A DNA stretch of 64,000 nt from assembly GCA_004194705.1 (NCBI GenBank), contig SADC01000056.1, positions 62,001 to 126,000 of the forward strand. Direction: 5' to 3'. Source of the DNA: Ditylenchus dipsaci (lineage: Eukaryota > Nematoda > Chromadorea > Rhabditida > Anguinidae). Shown here one piece after another: positions 48,203 to 59,034 of the stretch (position 1 is its first letter; each line of letters opens with the position of its first letter). The notes beneath the pieces were generated by a model that was not told where the DNA came from, did no database searches, and worked only from the letters and a program-made list of their open reading frames with translations. The position numbers were made by a program, and so were the translations under genes.

Positions 48203-48511
48203 ATGTCTCGTTTTTATTGCTCTCTTTTTTTGCTTAGTTTGTTCGTTGCATATTTATGTGAGTTTACTGCTTCAAAGAAAGTCAATCAACCGACTACAAA
48301 AGGATATGTTGAAGACGACGAAAATATTTCTGAAGGTCCAAAGCAAGGACGTCACACAAGAGTCTTTTCCACTAAGAATTCCACTAAAAAACTTGGGGCA
48401 CCGAGCAGAGACATCAATCTTCCTGTGGACATTGTGTATGTTTTTTGATAGTTTTATATTTTAGCTAATACTATACTAATTATTTTTAGCAAAGTCAGGG
48501 CATTTGATTGA
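48203..48511 (+). CDS. Small secreted protein, unknown
   Basis: Two exons, 48203-48435 and 48490-48511 (TGA), joined in phase (GT|C); 84 residues. The N-terminus is a strong signal peptide (MSRFYCSLFLLSLFVAYLCE, cleavage probably after FTA). The mature part is about 60 residues, polar, lysine-rich (SKKVNQPTTKGYVEDDENIS ... NSTKKLGAPSRDINLPVDIV), ending KVRAFD, without cysteines. KK pairs could be processing sites. Not recognised; could be a neuropeptide-like or excreted/secreted peptide. A longer frame back to 48098 has no better start. Confidence 0.6.
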
Positions 48512-48624
48512 AGTGACGAAGTGATGGAACAAAAAAATTTACAAGAAATTTTGTTTTTATAAATAATATTAGCTATCAAAAACTTTTTTGACAGACAACA
48601 CATAAAAGAACTTGAGGCGCTACT

Positions 48625-49300
48625 TGGATATACCCCCCCAAATCAACTTTTTTCAAAGTGTTTCCAAACACCCTATATCGACCTAAAATGGCCTCAGGAG
48701 TTCAAAAAAGGCATTATTTTTGAGTTCTGATCAATAAAAAACTGAGTTTTGGGACCACCCAAAATCACCCATTTTGACCATTTTTAAAGGGATTTAGGTC
48801 TGTATTTGGGTGGAAATGGACCAAAAAGGTGCCAATTTCTAACAAAAAGGAAGATGTTGAACATAGTTTTGTTGACTGGGGCCTACCGCATAAATAAACT
48901 CTGGTATGCATACATTTTTTATGCATCCAGAGTCACTTTCGAGTGATTTGCGTCTAAGGTATGTGGGTGTGCGCATCTCAACCCCAAGCAACCAAGCCCC
49001 CTGCGCCCCGAAGGGGGCTTGGTTGGTTAGAGATGCGCGCACTCACTTACCTTAGACATAATTCCGATCAAGACTCTTGATCAAAAATGCATTTAGAGAC
49101 TATTTTTGCCCAGCTCCAGTGACCAAAACATGGTAAAACAGGTAAAAAGTGAAAATTTAAAAGTGTCCAAAAGTCGATTTTTCATTGACCAGAACTTAAA
49201 AATAATGTCTTTTTTGAACTTCTGAGGCCATTTTAGGTCGATATAAGGTGTTTGGAAACACTTTTAAAAAAAGTTGATTTGGGAAGGGGGTATATGCAAG
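48625..49300. mobile_element. Large foldback, GCGCGCACTCACTTACC family, complete
   Basis: Left ATATACCCCCCCAAATCAAC... and right complement GTTGATTTGGGAAGGGGGTA; arms carry CCTAAAATGGCCTCAGGAGT / complement. Core hairpin at about 48985-49025 with the AGCCCCCTGCGCCCC block, then GGTTAGAGATGCGCGCACTC. Confidence 0.75.
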
Positions 49301-49424
49301 TAGGGTCGAACTTGACATAATGTTTTATTGTTATTAATTTTTGAAAATTATTCGATAAAGCTTAAAATTATTTATTTAAAAAATTTATTAAATAAGTTTT
49401 GCATTTTTTTGATTCTTTCAATTT

Positions 49425-49777
49425 TTGGCGTGGCGACATTTGCAGTTCTCAATTTGCGTACGATAATTGGCGTACTTGATATTTTGCGGACCGACATTAG
49501 GGACCCGACTTTTACGGAACGACATCGGCGGACGCGACATTCGCGGACCGACAATTGCGGCCCTACAAATGCTGATGGACATTTGCGGAAGCGAGTTTAG
49601 CGGACACGACTTTGGCGGACGCGTTATTTTGCAGACGCGACATTTAAGGATATTTTTTGAGGTCGAAAGAGGCATATTGAGTGCAAAAAAGAAGGTCCGC
49701 ATTTGTCAGTCCGCAAATGATGCGTCCGCTAAACTTGTTCTGCAAATTGAGAACCGCAAATGTTGCCACACCATTTT
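49425..49777. mobile_element. Element with inverted ends and repeated GCGGACGCGACATT word
   Basis: Left GGCGTGGCGACATTTGCAGT, right complement GGTGTGGCAACATTTGCGGT, both followed by TCTCAATTTGC. Between them about ten variants of TTGCGGACCGACATT in both orientations. Confidence 0.65.
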
Positions 49778-50532
49778 TTGGGTGGCATTTAATTCTGACC
49801 CAAATTTCTGAAAATCGACCGCAAATTTATCATTTGCTTCTGATGGTCTATATAGCCACTCTAAATGTTACTGATCCCTTTAAAATCATTTTACATCTAT
49901 TTCCAGAAAAAATGGTGTTTGCTGAGAAAAAATGAGCACGAATCCGGTGTCGACCATGCTGAGCACGTATACGGTGTCAGAATTACAGTTTGAATGACAA
50001 AAATTCAATTCGTAAGATATGAAGGATGGATTTTGTGTGATTGCCCTGTTTCAAACAAGAATTCGGAAATCACTGAACCTCCCATTTTGTATACCTCTTT
50101 AGGGACAGAGCTATATCCTGTTATATTTTTAGTTACGGTCTCAACTTGGAATAATTCAGTACAAAGCAAATTGCGACGAGAGTTTAAAAGCGCCTTAAAA
50201 AGCGCGCTGTATTGAGAGTCTTACATTGAGAGTCGAGGGCGTGGTTCCTTCCAATTTAAAGTAAGCCAACTAAATTACCGAACAAGTCGCACTTTACCGA
50301 CAGTGTACTATATAGACAGTTGACTGTACTTATTATTTTGAATTCTAAAAACGATTTTGTTCAAAATAAAATGACCTTTTATTTGCTGTTGACCTTTTAC
50401 TTGTTTTTATTTACCTTGTATTTACTATAATGTTCTTGAAAAAAAGCAATAAACAAGTTTTAGCAAAGTTTAAATTTGTTAATAAACATTCACTAGGAAG
50501 TATGTTGCATCTAAACCGCACCTAAAACAACC

Positions 50533-50538
50533 TATAAA
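50533..50538 (+). promoter_or_regulatory. TATA-like box of the Gly/Tyr peptide gene
   Basis: TATAAA 97 bp before the ATG at 50630. The region from about 50430 is conserved upstream of the pseudogene at 59972, where this position reads CTTTAAATG. Confidence 0.35.
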
Positions 50539-50629
50539 TTGGGTATCTATTTTCTTGAAATTTCCAGTTCTGTTTTTTTGTTACTGTTTTCACAAGTTTG
50601 GGTGTTATTTCAAAAAAGGATATTTGAGA

Positions 50630-52256
50630 ATGACTAATCTAATATTACAAATCAGCTGGTTTATTGTTCTGTTGATGATTGTGTGTTCAGTTGTTCATGG
50701 TCAATCACACCACAAGGCAATAAGCAATTACAACTCTGCAGACTTTCAAATTAGGTGAGCTTATTTAATCTACACCTAAGTAAAATTCGTCCAAACAAGT
50801 GCCAACGTAAGCTACACTTTGAGCTGGTCTCATGGCCCTGTCTTCTTATGACTCATGAGGGTGTGCATTAATAGAGCATCTGCTGTGCGAAAATTGATTA
50901 GAAATGATGGAAGTGTTACTTTTAGTATACCGTAAGGTTTCTTATAGAAGATACCTCTCCAGTAGAGGCTTCCTTCCCCTAAGAATTTAGAGTCAAAATC
51001 ATTTCCGATTTACAATTTCAAGATTTCGAAAAATAGAAGCCCGCGGCTTCTATTAGAAACATTACGGTAGATCAAAACGGTTTTTTATTTACATACTGTC
51101 GATACTTAAATTAGCGACCCCTAGAGTTCTTTCCCATCTGGAAAAAGACTTTAAAAAATCAACCTTAAAAAAGGTTGTGACCCAGTGCGGGAATGAAATC
51201 AAGAAGGGGGGGTGCGATGATTCAAGATTCGACTGAATTTTTTTTAGCAGACCTGATGTTAGAGCTAAGCGATATGTTGTTGTTCGAAAAGCAGCTGTTG
51301 CTGGAGGGTAATTCTATTGAAATTATTTTACTTTAAAAACATGCTTTATAGACTATATAATTTTACTTCATTCACAGTCGCTCCTAGATTCAATGACCCA
51401 TTTTTAAAAATTTAATTGAGTCTACAAATACAACGACCCTTGGCTTAGAGCAAATAATGACCATTGATTTGACGACCCTCACAATTTAATGACCTAATTC
51501 GACTGGTCCCAATTAAAAACCATGAGTGCCAAAACCGCCAGTCAGCAATTCAAAAACTGTCGTAGCTTTGTTAGTTTCTTTGAGGACTTTGGTCCAAACA
51601 CCAAAAGATTTGAGACAAAATCAACGACATGATGATGGCTAGTAAAAAGAAAAGAATTTTGCTTTTTTCAAAATGTATGAAATATCGACCAGATTCTCAT
51701 TTTACCGGCTATTTCTGAAAAAGTTAAAAGTTTTGCCAGTAAGACCCACGCCTCTCGATACAGCACCGCCAAATTTGAAAAATCGGCGGTGTTATATCGA
51801 GAGGCGCGGGTCTTACTGGCAAAACTTTTAACTTTTTCAACTTTTTTTGCAAAAAACCTAAAGAAAGTCGTGAAAATTAATGGAACAATGTACCGTACTT
51901 TCCCTATCAAGCGCCCTTGGACGTACATTTTTCAACCCTCAACAATTCTAAAATTGTCAATCAAAAGTTGCCTTTACTCTAAAAAGTAGTAAAAAAGAGG
52001 GAATGCTTAATCGATAGGGAAGGCTTAATTGAGAAAATACATGATCTTAATTTTCTTCGTGCAACTTTAAGAAATTTAAAATAGTGATGTTTTGAAAAAT
52101 ATAGCTAGCTATAGAATAACCAAATTTCCTAGCAGACACTACGCTCGAGCTAAACGCTACATAGCTGTCAGAAGGACTGTGGTAGCTGGGGGCAATAGAG
52201 GATATTATGGCGGTGGCTATCCTAGTTACTATCCCAGCTATGGATACTACGGATGA
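50630..52256 (+). CDS. Secreted Gly/Tyr-rich peptide precursor with two KR-bounded units
   Basis: Exons 50630-50754, 51251-51307, 52133-52256 (TGA), phases agreeing; 101 residues; AATAAA near 52298. Signal peptide LILQISWFIVLLMIVCSVVHG. Exons 2 and 3 start with homologous units: RPDVRAKRYVVVRKAAVAGG and RHYARAKRYIAVRRTVVAGG, each with a KR pair where a proprotein convertase could cut. Exon 3 ends in YYGGGYPSYYPSYGYYG, like Gly/Tyr-rich nematode antimicrobial or neuropeptide-like proteins. Both internal acceptors are NAGNAG (TAGCAG), each allowing one residue more or less in frame. So exon 3 probably arose from exon 2 by duplication. Function is inferred only from composition. Confidence 0.8.
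50928..51069. mobile_element. TA-flanked MITE, inner word CTTCTATAGAAG
   Basis: TACCGTAAGGTTTCTTATAG at left, complement of TATTAGAAACATTACGGTA at right; TATAGAAG / CTTCTATTAG inside. In intron 1 of the peptide gene. Confidence 0.6.
51700..52041. mobile_element. Hairpin plus TA-flanked MITE in intron 2 of the peptide gene
   Basis: 51720-51840 is a near-perfect hairpin (AGTTAAAAGTTTTGCCAGTA, CCACGCCTCTCGATACA and complements). 51891-52041 has the TACCGTACTTTCCCTATCAA cap and a complementary, degenerate right end, with CTTAATCGATAGGGA inside. Confidence 0.5.
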
Positions 52257-53479
52257 AAGAAAGGGACATATACAGGATGCAGCATATAGACTCCCAAATA
52301 AAATTTTGGGCTCTGTATAATTATCGGTCCTGTTTTTTACCTTGGTTCCCCTGTTGATTTTTTAGTGTTTTTTAGGGTATGGACTTAGGCAAAGGTGGGC
52401 CAGCGTGCGTTAGGGCAGACTCAAACATAAGTCTGAAATATTTTTGAGTTCGTCCTAATATACGCTGGCCAGCCTTTGCCTAAGTCTAAAGTCTAAAAAA
52501 CACACAAAAAATAAACAGAAGGGACAAGGCGGAAAATTGAACGGGATAATTAAATAGAGCCAAATTTCCTCAAGACTTCTGAAATTTATATTGTTAAGAA
52601 ATTGTTTTGTTCCAATGAAGTTACATCCGCATATCATAAGCACGAACATTTTCTTGTTTGGTTCAGCTTATCATTTTTATGTGTTGCTTTCTTTAACGGA
52701 AGTATTCAAGTCAAAGTTTAAAGACTCTCATTGCGGTGCTACTGGAGTTGCCGGTGCGAAAACAGCTTGGTCCCCCAAGCTAAACAAAAAATAACAGTGG
52801 GGACCAAGCTTTTTTTTTTGGCACCGGTAACTCCAGTAGTGCCCTCATTGCTCTGATGACTATATTCTGGAAGTTTTGCAGACCTTAACACCGAGCCAAG
52901 TACATCCCAAGCGAATGGAACGCAGCTGGAATATCATGGCTGTTGCGTCTTCGACGCAAGTGATGTCTACAAATTATTCACTTTCCCAGTCTGGGGTTTG
53001 GTGGCCTACTGGTTAAGGCATTTCCCTGCGGATCCAATGGGAGTGGGATCAAATATCCCTCCATTCCCCCTTTTTCCAATTCACGAGCTGTTGGCCGTGG
53101 CCGCTCGCGACATGGCCCACCTTACAAGATCGGCAATTTTACTTGTAGCAGAAATTTTTTGGCCCCCTCCCCTTAAAGGAACCTTTCTCTTTCTTCAGGG
53201 AAAGAAGCATCTATAAACAGTGCTACCGCTTGCATTAACGATACCTTAAAGGGGCATGCCCACGCCAATAAGTTTCATTTCAAATGTTTGAATTCCCGGG
53301 CACCAGTTTTTCAGATGAGGACAAAATAAATTCGAATTTGATTTTTATTTTTAACATTTTTCGGTGTTTTTTGGTCGTCTCATGATTTGTGGTCTGATTT
53401 TCTTGTTGACACTTATCATCTTACATAGCCAATAATTCAATTTCTGTTTTTACACCAGACTTTAGTCTAGGCATTCGTT
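52257..53479. other. Spacer with hairpins and a tRNA-like fragment
   Basis: Hairpin 52735-52855 (GCACTACTGGAGTTACCGGT type arms) and, at 52991-53130, a possible tRNA-derived SINE head: TGGCCTACTGGTTAAGGC resembles an A box and GTGGGATCAAATATCCC a B box. The left arm of the CenH3-bearing element begins at 53250. Confidence 0.4.
52320..52530. mobile_element. Foldback MITE, GGCCAGCGT family, second copy
   Basis: GGCAAAGGTGGGCCAGCGTG / complement TACGCTGGCCAGCCTTTGCC, outer CTGTTGATTTTTTAGTGTTT / AACACACAAAAAATAAACAG. Homologous to 37165-37375; 25 bp after the peptide gene's poly-A signal. Confidence 0.65.
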
Positions 53480-54114
53480 TTCGTTGGTGGAAAATTCGCA
53501 CCTGGCAGCCACCTGGTACTTTCTTCAAATTTGTATCCACCTACGTTGGCTTTCAGAGCTTCTTCTGTCATCCGAGCATCAGGATGATCAAGTCGAATTG
53601 GGGAATGCTCAAGTTACAGTCAGACAAACTACGGTCAAGAAGTCAGCCTCTCAGTTCGTCCCATCGCCTTTCGTGAAGAAGCGTAAAAGCAGCTTTTCCA
53701 CACTCAGGGACTTTAGGGCTCTGAAAGAATGTCGGATTCGAAATTCCGTGTAGTCCATTTTCAAGATTGGTTCGAAGCATTGCTGTGAAGAGGGTCTGGA
53801 TGTGCAATTTCAACCGACAGGGATGTATTCTTTCCAGGTATTTCTTATCTAACATGTTCAAGGGGCTACTTAGATATTTTAAGCTTTTTTTTGGCAATTC
53901 TTTGGTGAAGGGAGTCTTTGCGGGCTACGACTCTAAGTGATAATTATTCTTTTTAGGATTGGCTGAATGTTGTCTAACTGCGCTGCTCAAGGATGCAAAT
54001 ATCATTGTGCTTCATGCCAAGAGAAGTACTATCCTGCCCTTGGACATTAGGCTGGCTCGCCGAATTCGAGGAGAAACGAAGAAGCTTGTCGGTAACTTCA
54101 GAATCAAGCCGTGA
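53480..54114 (+). CDS. Divergent histone H3, candidate CenH3/CENP-A
   Basis: Exon 2 (53957-54114) encodes the H3 alpha2-alpha3 region: [40 protein letters not shown], where H3 has [22 protein letters not shown], plus a C-terminal extension [11 protein letters not shown] beyond the usual end. Exon 1 (to 53837) encodes [15 protein letters not shown] (tail), [11 protein letters not shown] (alphaN), [11 protein letters not shown] (alpha1) and [16 protein letters not shown] (loop 1/alpha2). These parts lie in two frames, so two small indels are present, and the junction needs one extra G. No in-frame ATG is visible before the tail, so the start is open. Strong divergence with a changed tail and C-terminus fits centromeric H3; a decayed H3 copy is the alternative. 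AATAAA near 54170. Confidence 0.75.
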
Positions 54115-54339
54115 GATGTATTCTTCTGTACACCGATTACTGTTTACACCGATTACTACTACGGTTCTTCAATAAAAGCCTCAATTTTCAAGCGTTTTGG
54201 AGTGTTTCTTTTGGTTTATTGGCGTCGGGTTGTGGCCACAAGTCAAATTGGAAAGACGTGTTTAGGCACTAGCATTTGGCCTCTCTTATGCGGCCTGCAG
54301 TAACTTGTGACTCTCGTTGTTTGCCATCTTTGAAAACTC

Positions 54340-54480
54340 CACACACATTTCTGATCTGACGACCGGCACCTTGGTACTACCACCTAGACACCACCACTTG
54401 GATAAAACCGTCTGGGTACTCCCCGCCTAAGGTTAGTACCTTAGCTTAAGGTTGGTACCTCACACTTCTCACCACCCAGC
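54340..54480. repeat. CCACCTGGGTACT minisatellite
   Basis: About seven variants of a 12-14-bp word (GGTACTACCACCTAGACACC). The same word is repeated at 37560-37640 and over 60385-60655. Confidence 0.55.
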
Positions 54481-54658
54481 ATTTTACTATTACCGCATTT
54501 TATTTGAAATGTTTTGATTATTGAAAAAATCAGATTTTGAAACTCGAAAAACATTACCGAAAGAATCAATTTCGGGAAATTAAGAAAAAATATAGCCATT
54601 TTTGAGGGGGCATTGTTAAATTTACAGTCCACTGTTGTATGCGAGGCCTTTGAGTGGT

Positions 54659-54905
54659 GTACAGGATGTCCGAAAAATCACGCGCACATGTTTTTGTTTC
54701 AACAAATTTAATTCCTTTGCGGCATCTTTTCGCACTTTTATATGAATGCTGTGTTGGCTATTATCGAAAAAAACCCACAGTTTTGAAAATTTTCTGCGAG
54801 TAAGCGTCCCAAATTTGAAAATCAACCACGCAAGGGGTTGATTTCGGGCTACATACACAAATACTTTTTTAGAAATATGCTCGTAGTTTCCGGACACCCT
54901 ATAGA
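54659..54905. mobile_element. Mariner-like MITE
   Basis: TACAGGATGTCCGAAAAATC at left; complement of GTTTCCGGACACCCTATA at right; TA at both ends. Only the right half is present in the second tandem copy (from 56885), so the duplication breakpoint cut it. Confidence 0.6.
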
Positions 54906-55405
54906 GGATAAATAATGTGTTGTGATGTTGGATAATGAAGGTGCCGCTTCTATTCACTGCAAACTGGATCTGTTTTGATTGCACACCCTGTAGGTGTTTT
55001 GCAAACATACCAAATCTGTTAAAGAAACAACTTTGCACCGAAATTTTCTAGACCTGAGAAGCTGGACCGAGAGATAAAGCCGAGGGCATACGAGAAGTGC
55101 AATATTTTCGAGACGAGAAACCGAGGAAACTCGGCCAGACTCGTTTCGCCCCTAACTCTTTAATTAAAAAAAACCAGGTATGACAAAAAATTAGATTTGT
55201 GAATTATGATTGGCTATTGCTCACTAAAAGCCACGAATATCATCAGACCACAAACTATGAGACGACCAAATATGCCATGAAAATGTTTGAAATGAAAATC
55301 AAATTCGAATTTATTTTGTCCTCATCTGAAAAACTGGTGCCCGGAATTCAAACATTTGAAATGAAACTTATTGGCGTGGGCATGCCCCTTTAAAGGGAGG
55401 GTGAA

Positions 55406-55837
55406 ACCTGTTAAGGAGATAGTCTCGACACGAAAAGATTTATCCATGTTTTGTATTTTTCTAATGTAGTTTTAAAGCCATATTTTCTTGACAACTCGGT
55501 CTTACGATGTCAGACAAACTTGTGCAGAATTAAAACTTGGATTAGCATCATGAATATCGAATCAAAAAATTCCTTTAAAAATACCCTAAAATTGAAATGC
55601 AATATAAGGCTAATTAACCTTTTTGATAGTTTTTCCTTTTTTTCATCTCGATTTTTAGTGCATTTTATAAATAAATTTTGAATATCTGATAATGACGATG
55701 CTAATATAATCTTTAATTCAGCATAAGTTTGCATGACGTTGCAACAGCAAGTTATGGACAAACTATGGCTTGAAACCACATTTAAAAAACACAAAACTCG
55801 AAGTAATCCTTTTGTGTCGAGACTATCTACTTAAAGG
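55406..55837. mobile_element. Foldback element, GATAGTCTCGACAC ends (also 57510-57940)
   Basis: GGAGATAGTCTCGACACGAA / complement TTGTGTCGAGACTATCTACTT; arms of about 200 bp with ATTAGCATC / GATGCTAAT and GACAAACTTGTGCAGAATTA / complement. The 94-codon minus frame over it is not gene-like. Confidence 0.65.
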
Positions 55838-55989
55838 GGCATGCTCGTCGCCGATGGGAATATTTTAAAACTAGGGTCTGCAGGCGCCTATCGGCGCCTA
55901 TGTTGTTCGGGAACATTAGTTGTTCATGTACATTAGTAGTTCGGGTAGATTTATCTTTCGAGTGCGTTAATGGTTAGGGTAGATCATCC

Positions 55990-56312
55990 ACCCTACCTGT
56001 TGACTAAGCTACTCTACCTCGCCTACCTCGCCCATTCTCACCTGCTCATGCCCATTCTCGCCTATCCTCGTCTACCCTTGCCCATCCTCGCCTATTCTCG
56101 CCTACCCTCGCCTATCCTCGCCTACCCTCGCCCATCCTCGCCTACCCTTGCCCATCCTCGCCTCTCCTCGCCTACCCTCGCCCATCCTCGCCCATTCTCA
56201 CCTGCTCTTGCCCATCCTCGCCTACCCTTGCCCATCCTCGCCTACCCTTGCCCATCCTCGCCTATCCTCGCCTACCCTCGCTTATCCTCGCTTATCCTCG
56301 CCTACCCTTGAA
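55990..56312. repeat. CTCGCCTACCCTCGCCCATC minisatellite, copy A
   Basis: About 32 units of roughly 10 bp, alternating CTCGCCTACC and CTCGCCCATC. The 100-aa frames (PILAYPRLPSP) are repeat artefacts. Confidence 0.9.
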
Positions 56313-56314
56313 AT

Positions 56315-56880
56315 CCACCATCTCCGATTTGGAGGGCAAGGAAAATTTTTTTAGAAGCAACTTTGATTATACGTGTTTGTGCTTAAAAGGATGCCAAGAT
56401 GTTTTACTTGAAGGTTCCGCAGAGATATCTGACATTAATTGGCAAAAACTGGCCAAAAAGTGGGTTTAAACCCGAAAATCCACCTTAAATCCAGGCCAAA
56501 ATCGACCATCACCAATTTGGAGGGCAAGGAAAATTTTTTTTAGAAGCAACTTCAATTATACGTGTCTGTGCTTAAAAGAAAGCTAAGATGTTGAACTTGA
56601 GGGTTCCGGTGAAATAACGAATATGAGTTAACTAAACATAGCAAAAAATCGGGCTTGAACACAAAATGCCACTCAAATCCAGGCCAAAATCGACCATCAC
56701 CAATTTGGAGGGCAAGGAAAATTTTTTTTAGAAGCAACTTCAATTATACGTGTCTGTGCTTAAAAGAAAGCTAAGATGTTGAACTTGAGGGTTCCGGTGA
56801 AATAACGAACATAAAATTGCAAAAAGTAGCCAAAAATCAATCTTGAACACCATAAATTCATAAAAGTGTGACGGACGGAC
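56315..56880. repeat. ~185-bp satellite, three units (also 58526-58985)
   Basis: Units begin near 56320, 56505 and 56693 with CACCAATTTGGAGGGCAAGG (first unit CTCCGATTTGG) and continue AGAAGCAACTTCAATTATAC and GATGTTGAACTTGAGGGTTC. Copy B has units at about 58530, 58715 and 58905, the last truncated. Confidence 0.8.
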
Positions 56881-56884
56881 CCCA

Positions 56885-58985
56885 GAAAATTTTCTGCGAG
56901 TAAGCGTCCCAAATTTGAAAATCAACCACGCAAGGGGTTGATTTCGGGGCTACATACACAAATATTTTTTTAGAAATATGCTCGTAGTTTCCGGACGCCC
57001 TATAGAGGATAAATAATGTGTTGTGATGTTGGATAATGAAGGTGCCGCTTCTATTCACTGCAAACTGGATCTGTTTTTGATTGCACACCCTGTAGGTGTT
57101 TTGCAAACATACCAAATCTGTTAAAGAAACAACTTTGCACCGAAATTTTCTAGACCTGAGAAGCTGGACCGAGAGATAAAGCCGAGGGCATACGAGAAGT
57201 GCAATATTTTCGAGACGAGAAACCGAGGAAACTCGGCCAAGACTCGTTTCGCCCCTAACTCTTTAATTAAAAAAAACCAGGTATGACAAAAAATTAGATT
57301 TGTGAATTATGATTGGCTATTGCTCACTAAAAGCCACGAATATCATCAGACCACAAACTATGAGACGACCAAAATATGCCATGAAAATGTTTGAAATGAA
57401 AATCAAATTCGAATTTATTTTGTCCTCATCTGAAAAACTGGTGCCCGGGAATTCAAACATTTGAAATGAAACTTATTGGCGTGGGCATGCCCTTTAAAGG
57501 GAGGGTGAAACCTGTTAAGGAGATAGTCTCGACACGAAAAGATTTATCCATGTTTTGTATTTTTCTAATGTAGTTTTAAAGCCATATTTTCTTGACAACT
57601 CGGTCTTACGATGTCAGACAAACTTGTGCAGAATTAAAACTTGGATTAGCATCATGAATATCGAATCAAAAATTCCTTTAAAAAATACCCTAAAAATTGA
57701 AATGCAATATAAGGCTAATTAACCTTTTTGATAGTTTTTCCCTTTTTTCATCTCGATTTTTAGTGCATTTTATAAATAAATTTTGAATATCTGATAATGA
57801 CGATGCTAATATAATCTTTAATTCAGCATAAGTTTGCATGACGTTGCAACAGCAAGTTATGGACAAACTATGGCTTGAAACCACATTTAAAAAACACAAA
57901 ACTCGAAGTAATCCTTTTGTGTCGAGACTATCTACTTAAAGGGGCATGCTCGTCGCCGATGGGAATATTTAAAACTAGGGTCTGCAGGCGCCTATCGGCG
58001 CCTATGTTGTTCGGGAACATTAGTTGTTCATGTACATTAGTAGTTCGGGTAGATTTATCTTTCGAGTGCGTTAATGGTTAGGGTAGATCATCCACCCTAC
58101 CTGTTGACTAAGCTACTCTACCTCGCCTACCCTCGCCCATTCTCACCTGCTCATGCCCATTCTCGCCTATCCTCGTCTACCCTTGCCCATCCTCGCCTAT
58201 TCTCGCCTACCCTCGCCTATCCTCGCCTACCCTCGCCCATCCTCGCCTACCCTTGCCCATCCTCGCCTCTCCTCGCCTACCCTCGCCCATCCTCGCCCAT
58301 TCTCACCTGCTCTTGCCCATCCTCGCCTATCCTCGCCTACCCTCGCCATCCTCGCCTACCCTTGCCCATCCTCGCCTCTCCTCGCTTACCCTCGCCCATC
58401 CTCGCCATTCTCACCTGCTCTTGCCCATCCTCGCCTACCCTTGCCCATCCTCGCCTACCCTTGCCCATCCTCGCCTATCCTCGCCTACCCTCGCTTATCC
58501 TCGCTTATCCTCGCCTACCCTTGAAATCCACCATCTCCGATTTGGAGGGCAAGGAAAAATTTTTTTAGAAGCAACTTTGATTATACGTGTTTGTGCTTAA
58601 AAGGATGCCAAGATGTTTTACTTGAAGGTTCCGCAGAGATATCTGACATTAATTGGCAAAACTGGCCAAAAGTGGGTTTAAACCCGAAAATCCACCTTAA
58701 ATCCAGGCCAAATCGACCATCACCAATTTGGAGGGCAAGGAAAATTTTTTTTAGAAGCAACTTCAATTATACGTGTCTGTGCTTAAAAGAAAGCTAAGAT
58801 GTTGAACTTGAGGGTTCCGGTGAAATAACGAATATGAGTTAACTAAACATAGCAAAAAATCGGGCTTGAACACAAAATGCCACCTCAAATCCAGGCTAAA
58901 ATCCACCATCTCTAGTTTGGAGGGCAAGGAAAAATTTTTTAGAAGCAACTTCAATTGTACGTGTCTGTGCTTAAAAGTGTGCACA
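56885..58985. repeat. Tandem segmental duplication, copy B (2.1 kb)
   Basis: Second copy of 54785-56884. The CTCGCC array is about 100 bp longer. It ends where GTGTGCACAGCC begins. Confidence 0.85.
58095..58525. repeat. CTCGCCTACCCTCGCCCATC minisatellite, copy B, expanded
   Basis: Same array, about 42 units. The frame changes several times because some units lack a base. Confidence 0.9.
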
Positions 58986-59034
58986 GCCTTTTTGTGCACA
59001 GCCATTTTTCACTAATTTGTAAATCATGTTTAAA

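Larger units (their letters stand above)
48512..50629. other. Intergenic, foldback and minisatellite elements
   Basis: Foldback 48625-49300 and element 49425-49777. 49,780-50,629 has a CAGTTGACTGTA MITE end (about 50290-50330) and the promoter of the peptide gene. Confidence 0.45.
53250..55389. mobile_element. TTAA-flanked inverted-repeat unit of 2.14 kb enclosing a histone gene
   Basis: Left arm 53250-53445 and right arm 55195-55389 are reverse complements; the outer ~110 bp are nearly identical (AGGGGCATGCCCACGCCAAT, GTTTGAATTCCCGGGCACCA, TTTTTCAGATGAGGACAAAA), then they diverge (TGGTCGTCTCAT, TTTGTGGTCTGAT kept). TTAA lies just outside both ends (53246-53249, 55390-55393). Caps match the TTAA-type foldbacks at 9000 and 16183. 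The interior holds the H3-like gene and a mariner-like MITE (54659-54905). Two independent solo insertions in opposite orientation would look similar. Confidence 0.55.
54785..56884. repeat. Tandem segmental duplication, copy A (2.1 kb)
   Basis: Matches 56885-58985 along its length: GAAAATTTTCTGCGAGTAAG opens both. The copies share the mariner half, the right TTAA arm, the foldback 55406-55837, the CTCGCC minisatellite and the ~185-bp satellite. Differences are mostly lengths of single-base runs plus a different number of minisatellite units. Confidence 0.85.

Noticed and set aside
49418..49811. Frames of 84-114 codons
   Set aside because: Translations of the GCGGACGCGACATT word repeats.
54622..55038. 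138-codon minus-strand frame
   Set aside because: Runs through a mariner-like MITE and into the duplicated unit; no gene features.
55510..55794. 94-codon minus-strand frame, repeated at 57690
   Set aside because: Lies in the arms of a foldback; it is shortened in the second copy by run-length differences.
55970..58568. Reading frames of 68-164 codons rich in PILAYPRLPSP
   Set aside because: They come from the CTCGCC minisatellite, which is open in several frames at once; no start, splice or 3' signal.
54785..58985. Regular direct repeats as a possible CRISPR array
   Set aside because: Units are contiguous satellites without unique spacers, in a eukaryotic genome.
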